Source of the DNA: Oscillospiraceae bacterium
GTDB taxonomy: Bacteria > Bacillota > Clostridia > Oscillospirales > Ruminococcaceae
Length of the DNA: 10,774 bases
NCBI GenBank assembly: GCA_009782665.1
Contig: WRIP01000028.1
Location: 1 to 10,774 of the forward strand
Direction: 5' to 3'
In this document: positions 1 through 7,719 of the stretch, piece after piece
Numbering within the stretch: position 1 is the first letter of the stretch
How the letters are laid out: every line of letters starts with the position of its first letter
Made by a program: the position numbers and the translations under genes
The notes under the pieces: model-generated
Told to the model about the DNA's origin: nothing
The model's database searches: none
The model's input: only the letters and a program-made list of their open reading frames with translations

Positions 1-11
1 GTTTTTGGCTA

Positions 12-1904
12 TCACCTTCCAAATTGCTTATCTATCTCCTGTTTTGACATCATTACATATACATTTCTTCCATGCGGACAGTATTTCGGGATATTTCCAA
101 ACATAATATTTTTGGTGAGTTCGACTAGTTCGGCCTGTCTTGAGATATATCCACCCTTGACTGCTGCACGACAGGATACTGATTTGAGTAGCCATAGACC
201 TTTGCTAGTCATAGGGTCTTCATCTCCAATAAGAAGCTTCTCTGCTATCTCTAGTATTGCATCGGTTACTCCGGAACCTGTGAAATACATTGGAACCTCT
301 CTAACTGCAATTTCATGTTCTCCGAACTCTTCGCACAAAAACCCTAATTGATCGAGTATCGTATGATTCTCTAGTAATACTCGTTTTTCTTCAGGGCTAA
401 CCGTTATTGTTTCAGGAAGCAGGAGTATCTGTTTAGATTCAGATAAATCTATATCTTTAATCGCTTCAAACAACACCCGTTCATGAGCGGCATGTTTGTC
501 AATTAAGACTAAACTATCTTGGTAAGAAACTAGAATATATAGATTGAATAGCTCACCGATTACGATGAATTGATAAGCAACATCACCGATAGTTTCGCTC
601 GTTTCACTCGCTTCGCCAGCAATATCTGAGATAAATTGCAGTGATAATGGTTCGGGAGTTGATGTTTCGCTAAGAGGTGCTGCGGTTAGATTTACTGCAT
701 GCGATAAAGAGTTAAGTGGCTTTGGAGTAATCGGTTGATACTTGATATTAGAATCAGATTTTTGCTGTAAAGGTATATTACCTGACAGCATGAATTTATC
801 ACTCATGAAATTATGAGTATTACTATTTCTAGCAGCTTCTTGTCTCTCGGATGGCTGTGGAGTTCGCTTACTGAGATCCGGCCAGATACCGGTGTTAGGT
901 TTGACATTATCCGACAAACTGCCAAGAGCAATCATGACACTGCGATGCACCGATGAGAATATCTCCTGTTCATTTGCAAAGCGTACTTCGGTCTTAGCTG
1001 GATGTACGTTGACATCTACCAACTCAAAAGGCATGGTGATATTTATGATGAATACTGGAAAACCTCCCGACAGATTCATACTGCGATAGGCTTGTTCAAC
1101 GGCTGCAATAACGGTAGCGGATTTCACATATCGGTTATTGACAAAGACATATTGAAAAGCACGACTCTTTCGTGAAATCTCTGGTCTTCCTATATATCCA
1201 TCTACACTAACTGCATAGCTGCCTTCACCGGTTGCTAGTGGCATCAAGTTAGAAGCAATCTCACGCGGAAGTACTGCATAGGCTGCAGATAATAGATTTG
1301 CATCTTTTGGTGTTGTGAAGACAGTCTTATTGTCCCTGATGAACTTGAAGGAAATCAGAGGATGAGATAAAGCAAGTTGTTGCATTAGAGTCTGAACTGC
1401 ATTTCCTTCTGAAACATCCTTTTTTAGAAACTTCAAACGAGCAGGTGTGTTATAGAAAAGCTCTTTAACCATGATGGTTGTCCCAAAATCAGCACCTACC
1501 GATTCATATGATACCTCTTCTCCCCCTTCAATCATATAGCAAACGGCTGTTTGCTGCTCTTGGGTGCGAGAAATCATCTTTACTCTTGAAACAGCAGATA
1601 TGGCAGCTAACGCCTCACCTCTAAACCCGAGTGTTTTTATGCTGTAAAGGTCTTCTTCTTTACTCACCTTACTAGTGGCATGTCTTAGGAATGCTTTCTC
1701 AATATCCCCTTCCGGTATACCTTTTCCGTTATCGGTGATTCGAATACTTGCTAAACCATTGGAAACTATCTCCACCTCAATAATCGAAGCGTCTGCATCG
1801 ATGGAATTCTCAACCAATTCCTTTACAACTGAAGCCGGTCGGTCAACCACTTCACCTGCTGCAATCTTCTCAGACAAATCACGAGACAGAATCTCTATTG
1901 CCAT
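12..1904 (-). CDS. mutL: DNA mismatch repair protein MutL (endonuclease-type)
   Basis: MutL couples MutS mismatch recognition to strand incision and excision. The 630-residue protein starts with MAIEILSRDL and has the full N-terminal GHKL ATPase: KELVEN (E29 catalytic, N33 Mg-binding), DNGKGI (58-63), ATSK (76-79) and GFRGEAL (93-99). The linker at about 335-440 is Ser/Thr/Pro/Asn-rich. The C-terminal domain carries the metal-dependent endonuclease motif DKHAAHERVLFE (469-480), SCRAAVKGG (577-585) and CPHGR (609-613). It should therefore nick DNA itself, as in bacteria without MutH. I chose ATG at 1904 over an in-frame start at 1946: homology begins here, it leaves a 4-bp gap after the mutS stop, and GGGAG lies 9 nt upstream. 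The longer start would run back into mutS. The stop overlaps GGAAGGTGA (12-20), a ribosome-binding-like sequence that suggests another gene just outside the window; miaA is a common neighbour, but that is inference. Confidence 0.97.
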   Translation of the reverse strand: MAIEILSRDLSEKIAAGEVVDRPASVVKELVENSIDADASIIEVEIVSNGLASIRITDNGKGIPEGDIEKAFLRHATSKVSKEEDLYSIKTLGFRGEALAAISAVSRVKMISRTQEQQTAVCYMIEGGEEVSYESVGADFGTTIMVKELFYNTPARLKFLKKDVSEGNAVQTLMQQLALSHPLISFKFIRDNKTVFTTPKDANLLSAAYAVLPREIASNLMPLATGEGSYAVSVDGYIGRPEISRKSRAFQYVFVNNRYVKSATVIAAVEQAYRSMNLSGGFPVFIINITMPFELVDVNVHPAKTEVRFANEQEIFSSVHRSVMIALGSLSDNVKPNTGIWPDLSKRTPQPSERQEAARNSNTHNFMSDKFMLSGNIPLQQKSDSNIKYQPITPKPLNSLSHAVNLTAAPLSETSTPEPLSLQFISDIAGEASETSETIGDVAYQFIVIGELFNLYILVSYQDSLVLIDKHAAHERVLFEAIKDIDLSESKQILLLPETITVSPEEKRVLLENHTILDQLGFLCEEFGEHEIAVREVPMYFTGSGVTDAILEIAEKLLIGDEDPMTSKGLWLLKSVSCRAAVKGGYISRQAELVELTKNIMFGNIPKYCPHGRNVYVMMSKQEIDKQFGR

Positions 1905-1908
1905 AACT

Positions 1909-4524
1909 CTATTCTCCCTTCTTCCTCGCAAGTGTTGCAAGTTCATTGAGCAGATACATCGCTTCTATCGGTGTGAGATTCTCGGGGTTGGTGACCTTTA
2001 GTTTCTGCATAATATATTCATGTTCACTTGCTGAACTACCGTCATCTTTCTTTATGACCGGCGTATAACCTTTATTCATCTCAATCTCAAGCAGTACTTC
2101 CTTAGCTCTTTCAATGACTGAGTCGGGTACTCCAGCTAGTTTAGCTACCTCAATACCGTAACTGTCATCCGATGGTCCGTGAACGATTCGCCTTAAGAAA
2201 ACAATCTCATCATCACGTTTTCTTGCAGCGATATTGTAATTCTTAATATTTGCAAAAAGCGAATCAAGGATGGTTAGCTCATGGTAATGGGTTGCAAACA
2301 TAGTTTTAGCACCCAGACCCTTCGTAGATGCTATAGCCTCTATTACCGCTCTTGCTATACTCATTCCGTCGTATGTAGAGGTGCCTCGTCCGACCTCATC
2401 CAGAATCAAAAGACTCTTTTTTGTTGCTTTAGCAAAGATATGTGATATCTCTTTCATCTCGATCATAAAGGTAGAGTCTCCGCTGAAGATATCATCAGAG
2501 GCTCCGATCCTAGTAAATATAGCATCAACAACCCCTATTTGTGCTTCTCTGGCAGGTACAAAACATCCCATCTGAGCCAGAATAACTATGAGTGCAGTCT
2601 GTCTCATATATGTGGATTTACCCGACATATTTGGACCGGTTATGATGTTCACCAAATTCTCACGGGTATCGAGATAGGTATCGTTCGGGACAAACAGTTC
2701 ATTTACTCGATTGAGCTGTTCCACAACAGGGTGTCTACCACTCTTTATGTAAATTACCCCACTTTCATCTACGGTCGGTCTGGCATAGTTGTTCTCGATA
2801 GCAAGGGTGGCAAAACACCCTAAGACATCTAGTAGTGAGATACTGTCGGCATTGCGTTGGATACGCATCAGGTTTCTTTCCACTTCAACTCTGAGTTCTT
2901 CGAATATCTCTCGCTCTAGCAGGTTCAATCGCTCGTTTGCACCGAGAATACGACTTTCGAGATCTTTAAGCTCTTCGGTTATATATCGCTCACTGTTGAC
3001 TAACGTTTGCTTTCTGACAAAATGTAACGGTACTAAGTCTTTGCTGGAGTTAGTAACCTCAATATAGTAACCGAACACCCGATTGTATCCCACCTTCAGT
3101 GTTCTAATACCGGTCTGTTCCTTAATCTCGTTTTCCATCCTTAGCAGATAGTTTTTGCTATTATGTAGTATTTCTCTGAGTTCACCTATCTCCGCATGGC
3201 AGCTTTCTTTTATATATCCACCATCTTTAAGTGTGGCTGGAGGTAATTCGACGATAGTTGAATCAATTCTTGCTTCAAGGTCAGACAGTATGTCTAGTGA
3301 TTCGAATGCATCCACTAAGAGTCGAGATGAGATGGTCATCTGACTACCTATCTCTTTGACCTTGGCTATCTCTTTAATAGAATCCGAGAGTGCAAGCAGA
3401 TCCCTCGGACTACAACTCCTATAGATGACCCGTGTCATTAACCGCTCAATATCACTGATTTTAGCCAGTGAATCCCGAAGCTTTAGCAGCATTACGTTAT
3501 CGCTATAGAGTTGTTCAGTCGAATCAAGACGTTCATTTATGAGTGAAGGATCAGTTAAAGGTTTTTCCAAGAAACTCTTGATTAAACGTTTACCCATCGA
3601 GTTGGTTGTCTTGTCTATTACCCATAACAGACTGCCTTGTTTTTGATTACTCCGAAGTGTTTCGGTAAGTTCGAGACTTCTGCGACTCTCGGGTGGTATC
3701 GACAGATATTCTTCGCACCTATACTCATTGATTTCAATCAGTCTTGAGATAGCTCCATAGTGGGTCTTATTCAAGTATTTCATCAATCCACAAAGCGCAA
3801 TATGACCGTCGTGAACGGGACCGTCTGTAGTAGATACAGTCTCGAACGGCAGTTGTTCTAGTATTTGTTTAGTTGTTTCAATTGTAAAGTACCCTTCGAA
3901 TATCTGTTCAACCAGTGCCGCGATGTTCTTTTCGGCAAATCTCTTAAGTGCCTGGTTGGTGAATGCAGCTTCATTCATCAATACCTCTTTGGGAGAAAAC
4001 CGGGCTAACTCAGTCATTATGGTATCGACATCACTTTTGGCATGTGTCATCGAGATACTACCGGTTGTGACGTCCAAAAAGCAGAGTCCGAAAGATTTTT
4101 TTGAAAGATAGAGTGAAGCGATATAGTTATTTGTCTCTTCGCTGAGCATACTACTGTCTATGACCGTACCGGGAGTAACCACCTGTATTACCTCCCGCTT
4201 GACTAAACCCTTTGCCAAAGCCGGATCCTCTACCTGTTCGCAGATAGCTACTTTGTATCCTTTTTTTATAAGACGTGCAATATATCCTTCACTACTATGA
4301 TAAGGGATACCGCACATCGGAGCCTTCTCTTTTAGCCCACATTCTCGCCCGGTCAATACTAGGTCAAGTTCACCTGATGCAGTAACAGCATCATCAAAAA
4401 ACATCTCATAAAAATCCCCGAGTCGATAGAAGAGTATCGAGTCTTGATGCTCTCTTTTGACCTCAATATACTGGCGCATCATCGGCGTAATACCTGCCAG
4501 ATTTATCGGGAGTAACATACTCAA
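1909..4524 (-). CDS. mutS: DNA mismatch repair protein MutS
   Basis: MutS is the mismatch-recognition ATPase that recruits MutL. Its 871 residues are the normal MutS1 length. The N-terminal mismatch-reading loop GDFYE has the Phe (F38) that stacks on the mismatch and the Glu (E40). The middle connector, core and clamp regions follow. The ABC-type ATPase has Walker A GPNMSGKST (630-638, K636), signature GDSTFMIEM (682-690), Walker B LLILDE (705-710), the TSTYDG turn (715-720) and the switch FATHYHEL (743-750). The C-terminus (about 800-871) is the usual dimer/tetramer region. The best start is TTG at 4524: AGAGGA (4532-4537) is about 8 nt upstream of it but about 14 nt from the ATG two codons later. 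The gene is 13 bp after miaB and 4 bp before mutL, so the three are very likely co-transcribed. Confidence 0.98.
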   Translation of the reverse strand: MSMLLPINLAGITPMMRQYIEVKREHQDSILFYRLGDFYEMFFDDAVTASGELDLVLTGRECGLKEKAPMCGIPYHSSEGYIARLIKKGYKVAICEQVEDPALAKGLVKREVIQVVTPGTVIDSSMLSEETNNYIASLYLSKKSFGLCFLDVTTGSISMTHAKSDVDTIMTELARFSPKEVLMNEAAFTNQALKRFAEKNIAALVEQIFEGYFTIETTKQILEQLPFETVSTTDGPVHDGHIALCGLMKYLNKTHYGAISRLIEINEYRCEEYLSIPPESRRSLELTETLRSNQKQGSLLWVIDKTTNSMGKRLIKSFLEKPLTDPSLINERLDSTEQLYSDNVMLLKLRDSLAKISDIERLMTRVIYRSCSPRDLLALSDSIKEIAKVKEIGSQMTISSRLLVDAFESLDILSDLEARIDSTIVELPPATLKDGGYIKESCHAEIGELREILHNSKNYLLRMENEIKEQTGIRTLKVGYNRVFGYYIEVTNSSKDLVPLHFVRKQTLVNSERYITEELKDLESRILGANERLNLLEREIFEELRVEVERNLMRIQRNADSISLLDVLGCFATLAIENNYARPTVDESGVIYIKSGRHPVVEQLNRVNELFVPNDTYLDTRENLVNIITGPNMSGKSTYMRQTALIVILAQMGCFVPAREAQIGVVDAIFTRIGASDDIFSGDSTFMIEMKEISHIFAKATKKSLLILDEVGRGTSTYDGMSIARAVIEAIASTKGLGAKTMFATHYHELTILDSLFANIKNYNIAARKRDDEIVFLRRIVHGPSDDSYGIEVAKLAGVPDSVIERAKEVLLEIEMNKGYTPVIKKDDGSSASEHEYIMQKLKVTNPENLTPIEAMYLLNELATLARKKGE

Positions 4525-4531
4525 ATACTTA

Positions 4532-4537
4532 TCCTCT
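4532..4537 (-). promoter_or_regulatory. Ribosome binding site that selects the TTG start of mutS
   Basis: AGAGGA on the minus strand sits between the miaB stop and mutS. The spacing of about 8 nt favours TTG at 4524; the ATG at 4518 would be about 14 nt away, outside the usual range. The product would differ by only two residues. Confidence 0.6.
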
Positions 4538-5926
4538 TTATTGTTTTATCTCGCCTATTAGTCTTCGATTTTCGATTGCTGTCGGGATCACTATATGAAA
4601 ATCGCCGACTCTATGTAGACCATCCACCGTTATGACCGAATTATTATCAAGGCGGAGTTCGGTTTGTGATTCGTCTTTCTGGTTAGTAGCAATAGCTTTT
4701 TGTTCGCTTCCTATTAGTGCTCTGTCATATTCAAGTGAAATCTCGTTCTGTATCTCGGTTAGTTCCATCAGTCGTCTGACCTTTACTTGGTATGGGGTAT
4801 CATCCTCGAGTAAGGCAGCTTTAGTACCTTCACGTTTTGAATAAATAAATATGAAGAGTGAATAGAATTTTACTGTCCTAACCAATTCTAGTGTTGCGTT
4901 GAAATCCGCTTCGGTTTCTCCGGGAAACCCGATTATTATATCACTGGTGAAGTTTACCGCTGGAATTATTGCTCTGGCTTCATTAATCCGTTCAAGATAT
5001 TTAGCCGATGTATACTTTCGATTCATCGCACTGAGTATGTTGTCGCTCCCACTTTGAAGAGGAAGATGAATGGTACGACTGATTTGATGATGTGCTCCAA
5101 TAGTCTCAAACAGTGGAATACCAGCATCCTTGGGATGAGAGGTCATGAATCGTACTCGGTAATCAGAAGGATTGCTACAGAGCTCATTCAGAAGCTCTGC
5201 AAAGTTATTTGTTTCATCATTTATGTTGTTTCTATATGAATTAACATTTTGACCCAACAACATGATTTCTTTGAATCCGTCTTCAATAGCCAGATTGAAT
5301 TCTCGTGAAATATCTCTGCTATTTCGGCTTCGCTCTGGACCTCTTACAAACGGTACGCTGCAGTAGGTGCAATAGTTGTTACAGCCATACATTATGGGGA
5401 TAAGTGCACGATATGTCTTTTCTCTGGATAAGGGGATCGATTCATCGATTTCGTAGCTGTCCGGGTAACTATCGAAGGTCATCCTACCGGTCATTAGTCT
5501 TGTAAGAATCAGGTTTGGTAGAGCTGAAAGATTATTGGTACTGAAAAGGATACCGACAAAAGGATAACTGGCTGCTATCTGCTTTACAATATGAGGTTGC
5601 TGTACCATACAACCACCTATCATTAGCAATTTATCTTTATGTTTGGTAAAACGGTCTTTCAGTCGACCTATATGTCCGAACACCCGGGTTTCTGCAGTAT
5701 GTCTGACTGCACAGGTATTAATGACAACTATGTCCGCTTCGAGTTCGTTATCAGTAGGTTCAATGCCGACTGACTGGAGTATTCCTTTGATTTTTTCACT
5801 GTCACTTAGATTAAGCTGACATCCATATGTTCGTATATATGCAGTTGTCAACCCATGTGATTGAAGTGAATCACTTAGTCGATTTATGAAATCAAGATAA
5901 TTGTTATCTATCGGTCTTTCCTGCAT
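4538..5926 (-). CDS. miaB: tRNA-2-methylthio-N6-dimethylallyladenosine synthase MiaB
   Basis: MiaB is a radical-SAM methylthiotransferase that converts i6A37 to ms2i6A37 in tRNAs reading UNN codons. The 462-residue protein shows the three parts of the family. The N-terminal UPF0004 domain has three cluster cysteines: TYGCQLNLSDSE (C36), NTCAVRHTAE (C72) and GGCMVQQP (C106). The radical-SAM core has GCNNYCTYCSVPFVRG (C182, C186, C189; CxxxCxxC) with LPLQSGSD and IIGFPGET further on. A TRAM-like C-terminal domain covers about 400-460. YGCNNYCTYCSVP and the absence of the RimO pattern favour MiaB over RimO/MtaB, as does the mutS-mutL neighbourhood. I chose ATG at 5926: AAAGG lies 8 nt upstream, whereas a GTG at 5935 would overlap that same site. 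Confidence 0.96.
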   Translation of the reverse strand: MQERPIDNNYLDFINRLSDSLQSHGLTTAYIRTYGCQLNLSDSEKIKGILQSVGIEPTDNELEADIVVINTCAVRHTAETRVFGHIGRLKDRFTKHKDKLLMIGGCMVQQPHIVKQIAASYPFVGILFSTNNLSALPNLILTRLMTGRMTFDSYPDSYEIDESIPLSREKTYRALIPIMYGCNNYCTYCSVPFVRGPERSRNSRDISREFNLAIEDGFKEIMLLGQNVNSYRNNINDETNNFAELLNELCSNPSDYRVRFMTSHPKDAGIPLFETIGAHHQISRTIHLPLQSGSDNILSAMNRKYTSAKYLERINEARAIIPAVNFTSDIIIGFPGETEADFNATLELVRTVKFYSLFIFIYSKREGTKAALLEDDTPYQVKVRRLMELTEIQNEISLEYDRALIGSEQKAIATNQKDESQTELRLDNNSVITVDGLHRVGDFHIVIPTAIENRRLIGEIKQ

Positions 5927-5950
5927 AACGAACACCTTTCGTAATTTCTT

Positions 5951-5977
5951 AGCATATCATTTGTGTTACCAGGTCAA
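5951..5977 (-). promoter_or_regulatory. Candidate promoter of miaB-mutS-mutL
   Basis: Minus strand: TTGACC (5972-5977) and TATGCT (5951-5956) separated by only 15 bp, which is short. Transcription would start near 5944, about 18 nt before the miaB ATG. It lies in the 127-bp gap after the ATPase gene, the only free space upstream of miaB. No intrinsic terminator is visible for the ATPase transcript here, so readthrough into miaB is also possible. Confidence 0.35.
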
Positions 5978-6053
5978 GCAATTGAATATATTTCTCTACG
6001 AGTTACCTGTTAGATGAATATACAGTGGCATATTCTGCTTATCTGAAGAGAAG

Positions 6054-7361
6054 CTAAGTTATCGAAGATAGTTCAATAATCTTTCCGGTTAGATACAATG
6101 GGATATTCGTTATTGCCCCATTTTTTATATATTCACGAATACTGAGTCTGACTGCTATATCAGGATTATACTTGTCAATATAACTCTTGAAACTCACAGC
6201 ACTTCTATCACCACCGGATTTCACTTCAATAGGAACAATGTATTCATCTATTTGGACAATATAGTCTATCTCTCGCTGTTGCGCATAAGCATAAAAATTG
6301 GGTTTATTATCGAAAATCGGTATAAGTTGCTCTAAGGCATAGTTCTCAACGAGTTGTCCTTTAAACTGGAAATTATCATAATTCATGATTGAGTTATTCG
6401 TGAGCCCCGCCATATGTTTGAGTAAACCTACATCAAACATGAATAACTTAAAATAGTTTAGTATCTCATATGCTTTAAGTGGATACTCAGCCTTAGATAT
6501 ATTATGAACTCGGTAAACTATACCACTAGATACTAACCATTCAATCGCATCTTCAAAATCCTTAGCTCTAGCACTATTAGCTACAACGGAGTACATGAAT
6601 TTCTCATTATTGACTTTTGCTAGCTGTGGGACAATACTTCTAAAAACCTGTAGTATTCTCCCACTACTGATATTCACATTATGTTTTGTAAAGTCATTTT
6701 CATATAGTCTGATTATTTCTCCTTGAATAGTTTCAACTTCTCTTGGGTCAGCGTTATTTATCCAACTCTGAACAGCTTCAGGCATGCCTCCAATGATTAA
6801 GTACTTTTTATACTGTTCAATCATTTTTGAATGGAAAGCAGAAACATAGTCTTTACCAGACATTATACTAGAAAAGTATAGATACATACCATTATCTATC
6901 GCTGCTAAAAACTCTTCAAATGTCAATGGATATACATCTATTAAGTTCACTTTACCAACCGGATATGATGTTGGGTTCGCCAGATAGGTTCCTAGTAGGC
7001 TTCCTGCAGTTATTATGTGGTACTGGTTTGCTTGTTCGTTAAAATACTTAAGACATCCAAGAGCACTTGGACATTCTTGGATTTCGTCTAAAATTATAAG
7101 GGTCTCTTCAGGCAGGATAACCTTATTATATAAAAATGAGAGTCTCTCAATTATGAGTTTTGGGTCTTTTGTTTCGTTAAACAATTCTACAGCATTACTA
7201 TCACTATCAAAACTTACATATACAAAATCATTATAGGCAGTCTTTGCCAGCTCAAGCATCAGCCAAGTTTTCCCAACTTGTCTTGTACCTTTAATGACTA
7301 GAGGTTTTCGACGTGGGCTATCTTTCCAAGCTATGAGCTCTTCAAACACTTTTCTATACAT
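6054..7361 (-). CDS. AAA ATPase with C-terminal DUF4143 / PD-(D/E)XK-like region
   Basis: A 435-residue protein of the widespread AAA_14 + DUF4143 family, whose cellular role is not established. Walker A is GTRQVGKT (25-32, K31 and T32), Walker B LIILDEIQ (88-95, D92 and E93), and a sensor-like TAGS follows at 118-121. The C-terminal half carries LVENYALEQL (337-346), then REIDYIV (363-369) and IPIEVKSG-like VPIEVKSGG (376-384). The residues E339, D366 and E379-x-K381 have the spacing of a PD-(D/E)XK nuclease fold, but nuclease activity is inferred. No signal peptide or membrane segment is seen, so it is cytoplasmic. The start is supported by GGTGGTGA (7368-7375) 6 nt upstream of ATG. It has its own near-consensus promoter preceded by a dedicated repeat array. 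Spot counts of 60-base rows give 38% and 28% GC here against 50% and 43% in mutS, so it looks foreign to its neighbours. Confidence 0.9.
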   Translation of the reverse strand: MYRKVFEELIAWKDSPRRKPLVIKGTRQVGKTWLMLELAKTAYNDFVYVSFDSDSNAVELFNETKDPKLIIERLSFLYNKVILPEETLIILDEIQECPSALGCLKYFNEQANQYHIITAGSLLGTYLANPTSYPVGKVNLIDVYPLTFEEFLAAIDNGMYLYFSSIMSGKDYVSAFHSKMIEQYKKYLIIGGMPEAVQSWINNADPREVETIQGEIIRLYENDFTKHNVNISSGRILQVFRSIVPQLAKVNNEKFMYSVVANSARAKDFEDAIEWLVSSGIVYRVHNISKAEYPLKAYEILNYFKLFMFDVGLLKHMAGLTNNSIMNYDNFQFKGQLVENYALEQLIPIFDNKPNFYAYAQQREIDYIVQIDEYIVPIEVKSGGDRSAVSFKSYIDKYNPDIAVRLSIREYIKNGAITNIPLYLTGKIIELSSIT

Positions 7362-7403
7362 ACACTATCACCACCACATGCATTTTGACTGTAAATATAT
7401 AGT

Positions 7404-7432
7404 ATTATACCCTTAACGCAAATATGTTTCAA
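7404..7432 (-). promoter_or_regulatory. Near-consensus sigma-A promoter of the AAA ATPase gene
   Basis: Minus strand: TTGAAA (7427-7432), a 17-bp spacer, then TATAAT (7404-7409), a perfect -10 with ideal spacing. The predicted start is near 7397, leaving a leader of about 35 nt that contains the GGTGGTGA ribosome binding site. The repeat array begins within 10 bp upstream of the -35 box, so it is not part of the mRNA made from this promoter. Confidence 0.8.
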
Positions 7433-7440
7433 TGTAAACA
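7425..7440. promoter_or_regulatory. Dyad covering the -35 box (candidate operator)
   Basis: TGTTT (7425-7429) and AAACA (7436-7440) form a 5-bp inverted repeat around a 6-bp centre, enclosing the -35 hexamer 7427-7432. Its right arm takes the place where the left arm of the first repeat unit would be. A protein bound here would block the promoter. The arms are short, so chance is possible. Confidence 0.35.
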
Positions 7441-7616
7441 CTGCGTTTTTATGAGGTTTTTTTAGCAACTCATCTGCGTTTTTATGAGTAATTTCAGCAT
7501 CCCATATGCGTTTTTATGGGTTATTTCAGCATCTCATCTGCGTTTTTATGAGTATTTTCGTCATCTCACATGCGTTTTTATGAGTTTCTTTCGATTATTG
7601 TCTGCTTTTAAGTGAG
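7441..7616. repeat. Array of 32-bp tandem repeats, each with a 20-bp dyad core
   Basis: Six copies of a 20-bp core plus a 12- to 13-bp linker. Plus-strand core: CTCAT, then (C/A)TGCGTTTTT, then ATGAG. Complete cores are at 7469-7488, 7501-7520, 7533-7552 and 7565-7584, exactly 32 bp apart. A first copy (7441-7455) next to the promoter lacks its left arm and is 33 bp from the second. A sixth (7597-7616) is decayed but in register. The linkers are also related: TTTCAGCAT ends the two linkers at 7489-7500 and 7521-7532. Arms pair as CTCAT/ATGAG; the copy at 7501 reads CCCAT/ATGGG, a matched change. The copy at 7565 has CTCAC/ATGAG, a C-A mismatch on plus but a U-G wobble on minus. Each core carries a five-base A/T tract. 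The linkers are far too short and too similar for CRISPR spacers. Confidence 0.93.
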
Positions 7617-7620
7617 ATTG

Positions 7621-7627
7621 CCTCCTT
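7621..7627 (-). promoter_or_regulatory. Orphan Shine-Dalgarno sequence without a start codon
   Basis: A perfect AAGGAGG on the minus strand lies 5 bp after the stop of the 28-codon ORF. The next bases (CAATCTCACTTAAAAG) contain no ATG, GTG or TTG at usable distance, and the decayed repeat copy begins 4 bp away. It looks like the remains of a translation start whose gene has been removed. Confidence 0.45.
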
Positions 7628-7632
7628 AATCA

Positions 7633-7719
7633 TTAATCTGGAATGAGTGTAGAGTTAACCACTCGATGAGTATTGTAAATTGTCAATCGATATGTACTCA
7701 CAATTAAAACCTTTGCCAT
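7633..7719 (-). CDS. Short ORF of 28 codons, possible gene remnant or leader peptide
   Basis: ATG at 7719 is preceded by AGGATGTGA, an eight-of-nine match to AGGAGGTGA, at 5-nt spacing. The peptide begins MAKVLIVSTYRLT and ends at TAA (7633-7635). The hydrophobic AKVLIV start resembles the first beta strand of many Rossmann or flavodoxin-like proteins, but the rest does not continue that resemblance in any frame. There is no run of one amino acid typical of attenuation leader peptides. A weak promoter-like pair (TTGACC, 16 bp, TACAAG) lies upstream. It could be a truncated gene start, a small protein, or chance; the ribosome binding site is the main support. Confidence 0.35.
   Translation of the reverse strand: MAKVLIVSTYRLTIYNTHRVVNSTLIPD

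Noticed and set aside
1905..1946. Longer mutL start giving 14 extra residues
   Set aside because: The extra residues have no MutL homology, overlap the end of mutS, and the inner ATG has the proper ribosome binding site.
112..5239. Plus-strand ORFs of 60-108 codons across mutL, mutS and miaB
   Set aside because: They lie opposite conserved coding sequence, have no recognisable domain, and are low-complexity Ser/Leu-rich translations typical of antisense frames.
5927..5935. GTG start three codons upstream in miaB
   Set aside because: The only ribosome-binding-like AAAGG abuts this GTG, whereas it is correctly spaced for the ATG at 5926.
6030..6053. Terminator after the ATPase gene
   Set aside because: Only a 4-bp GCTT/AAGC stem with a 10-nt loop and no T-run.
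7441..7616. CRISPR array
   Set aside because: Linkers are 12-13 bp and similar to each other, cores have internal dyads rather than constant repeats with unique spacers, and no cas genes are present.
7441..7616. Repeat-containing small protein
   Set aside because: A 32-bp period is not a multiple of three, and each unit carries stop codons (TGA in ATGAG on plus, TAA in CATAAAA on minus) that rotate through all frames.
7633..7719. Flavodoxin fragment
   Set aside because: Only the first seven or so residues (MAKVLIV) resemble such proteins; no phosphate-binding loop follows in any frame.
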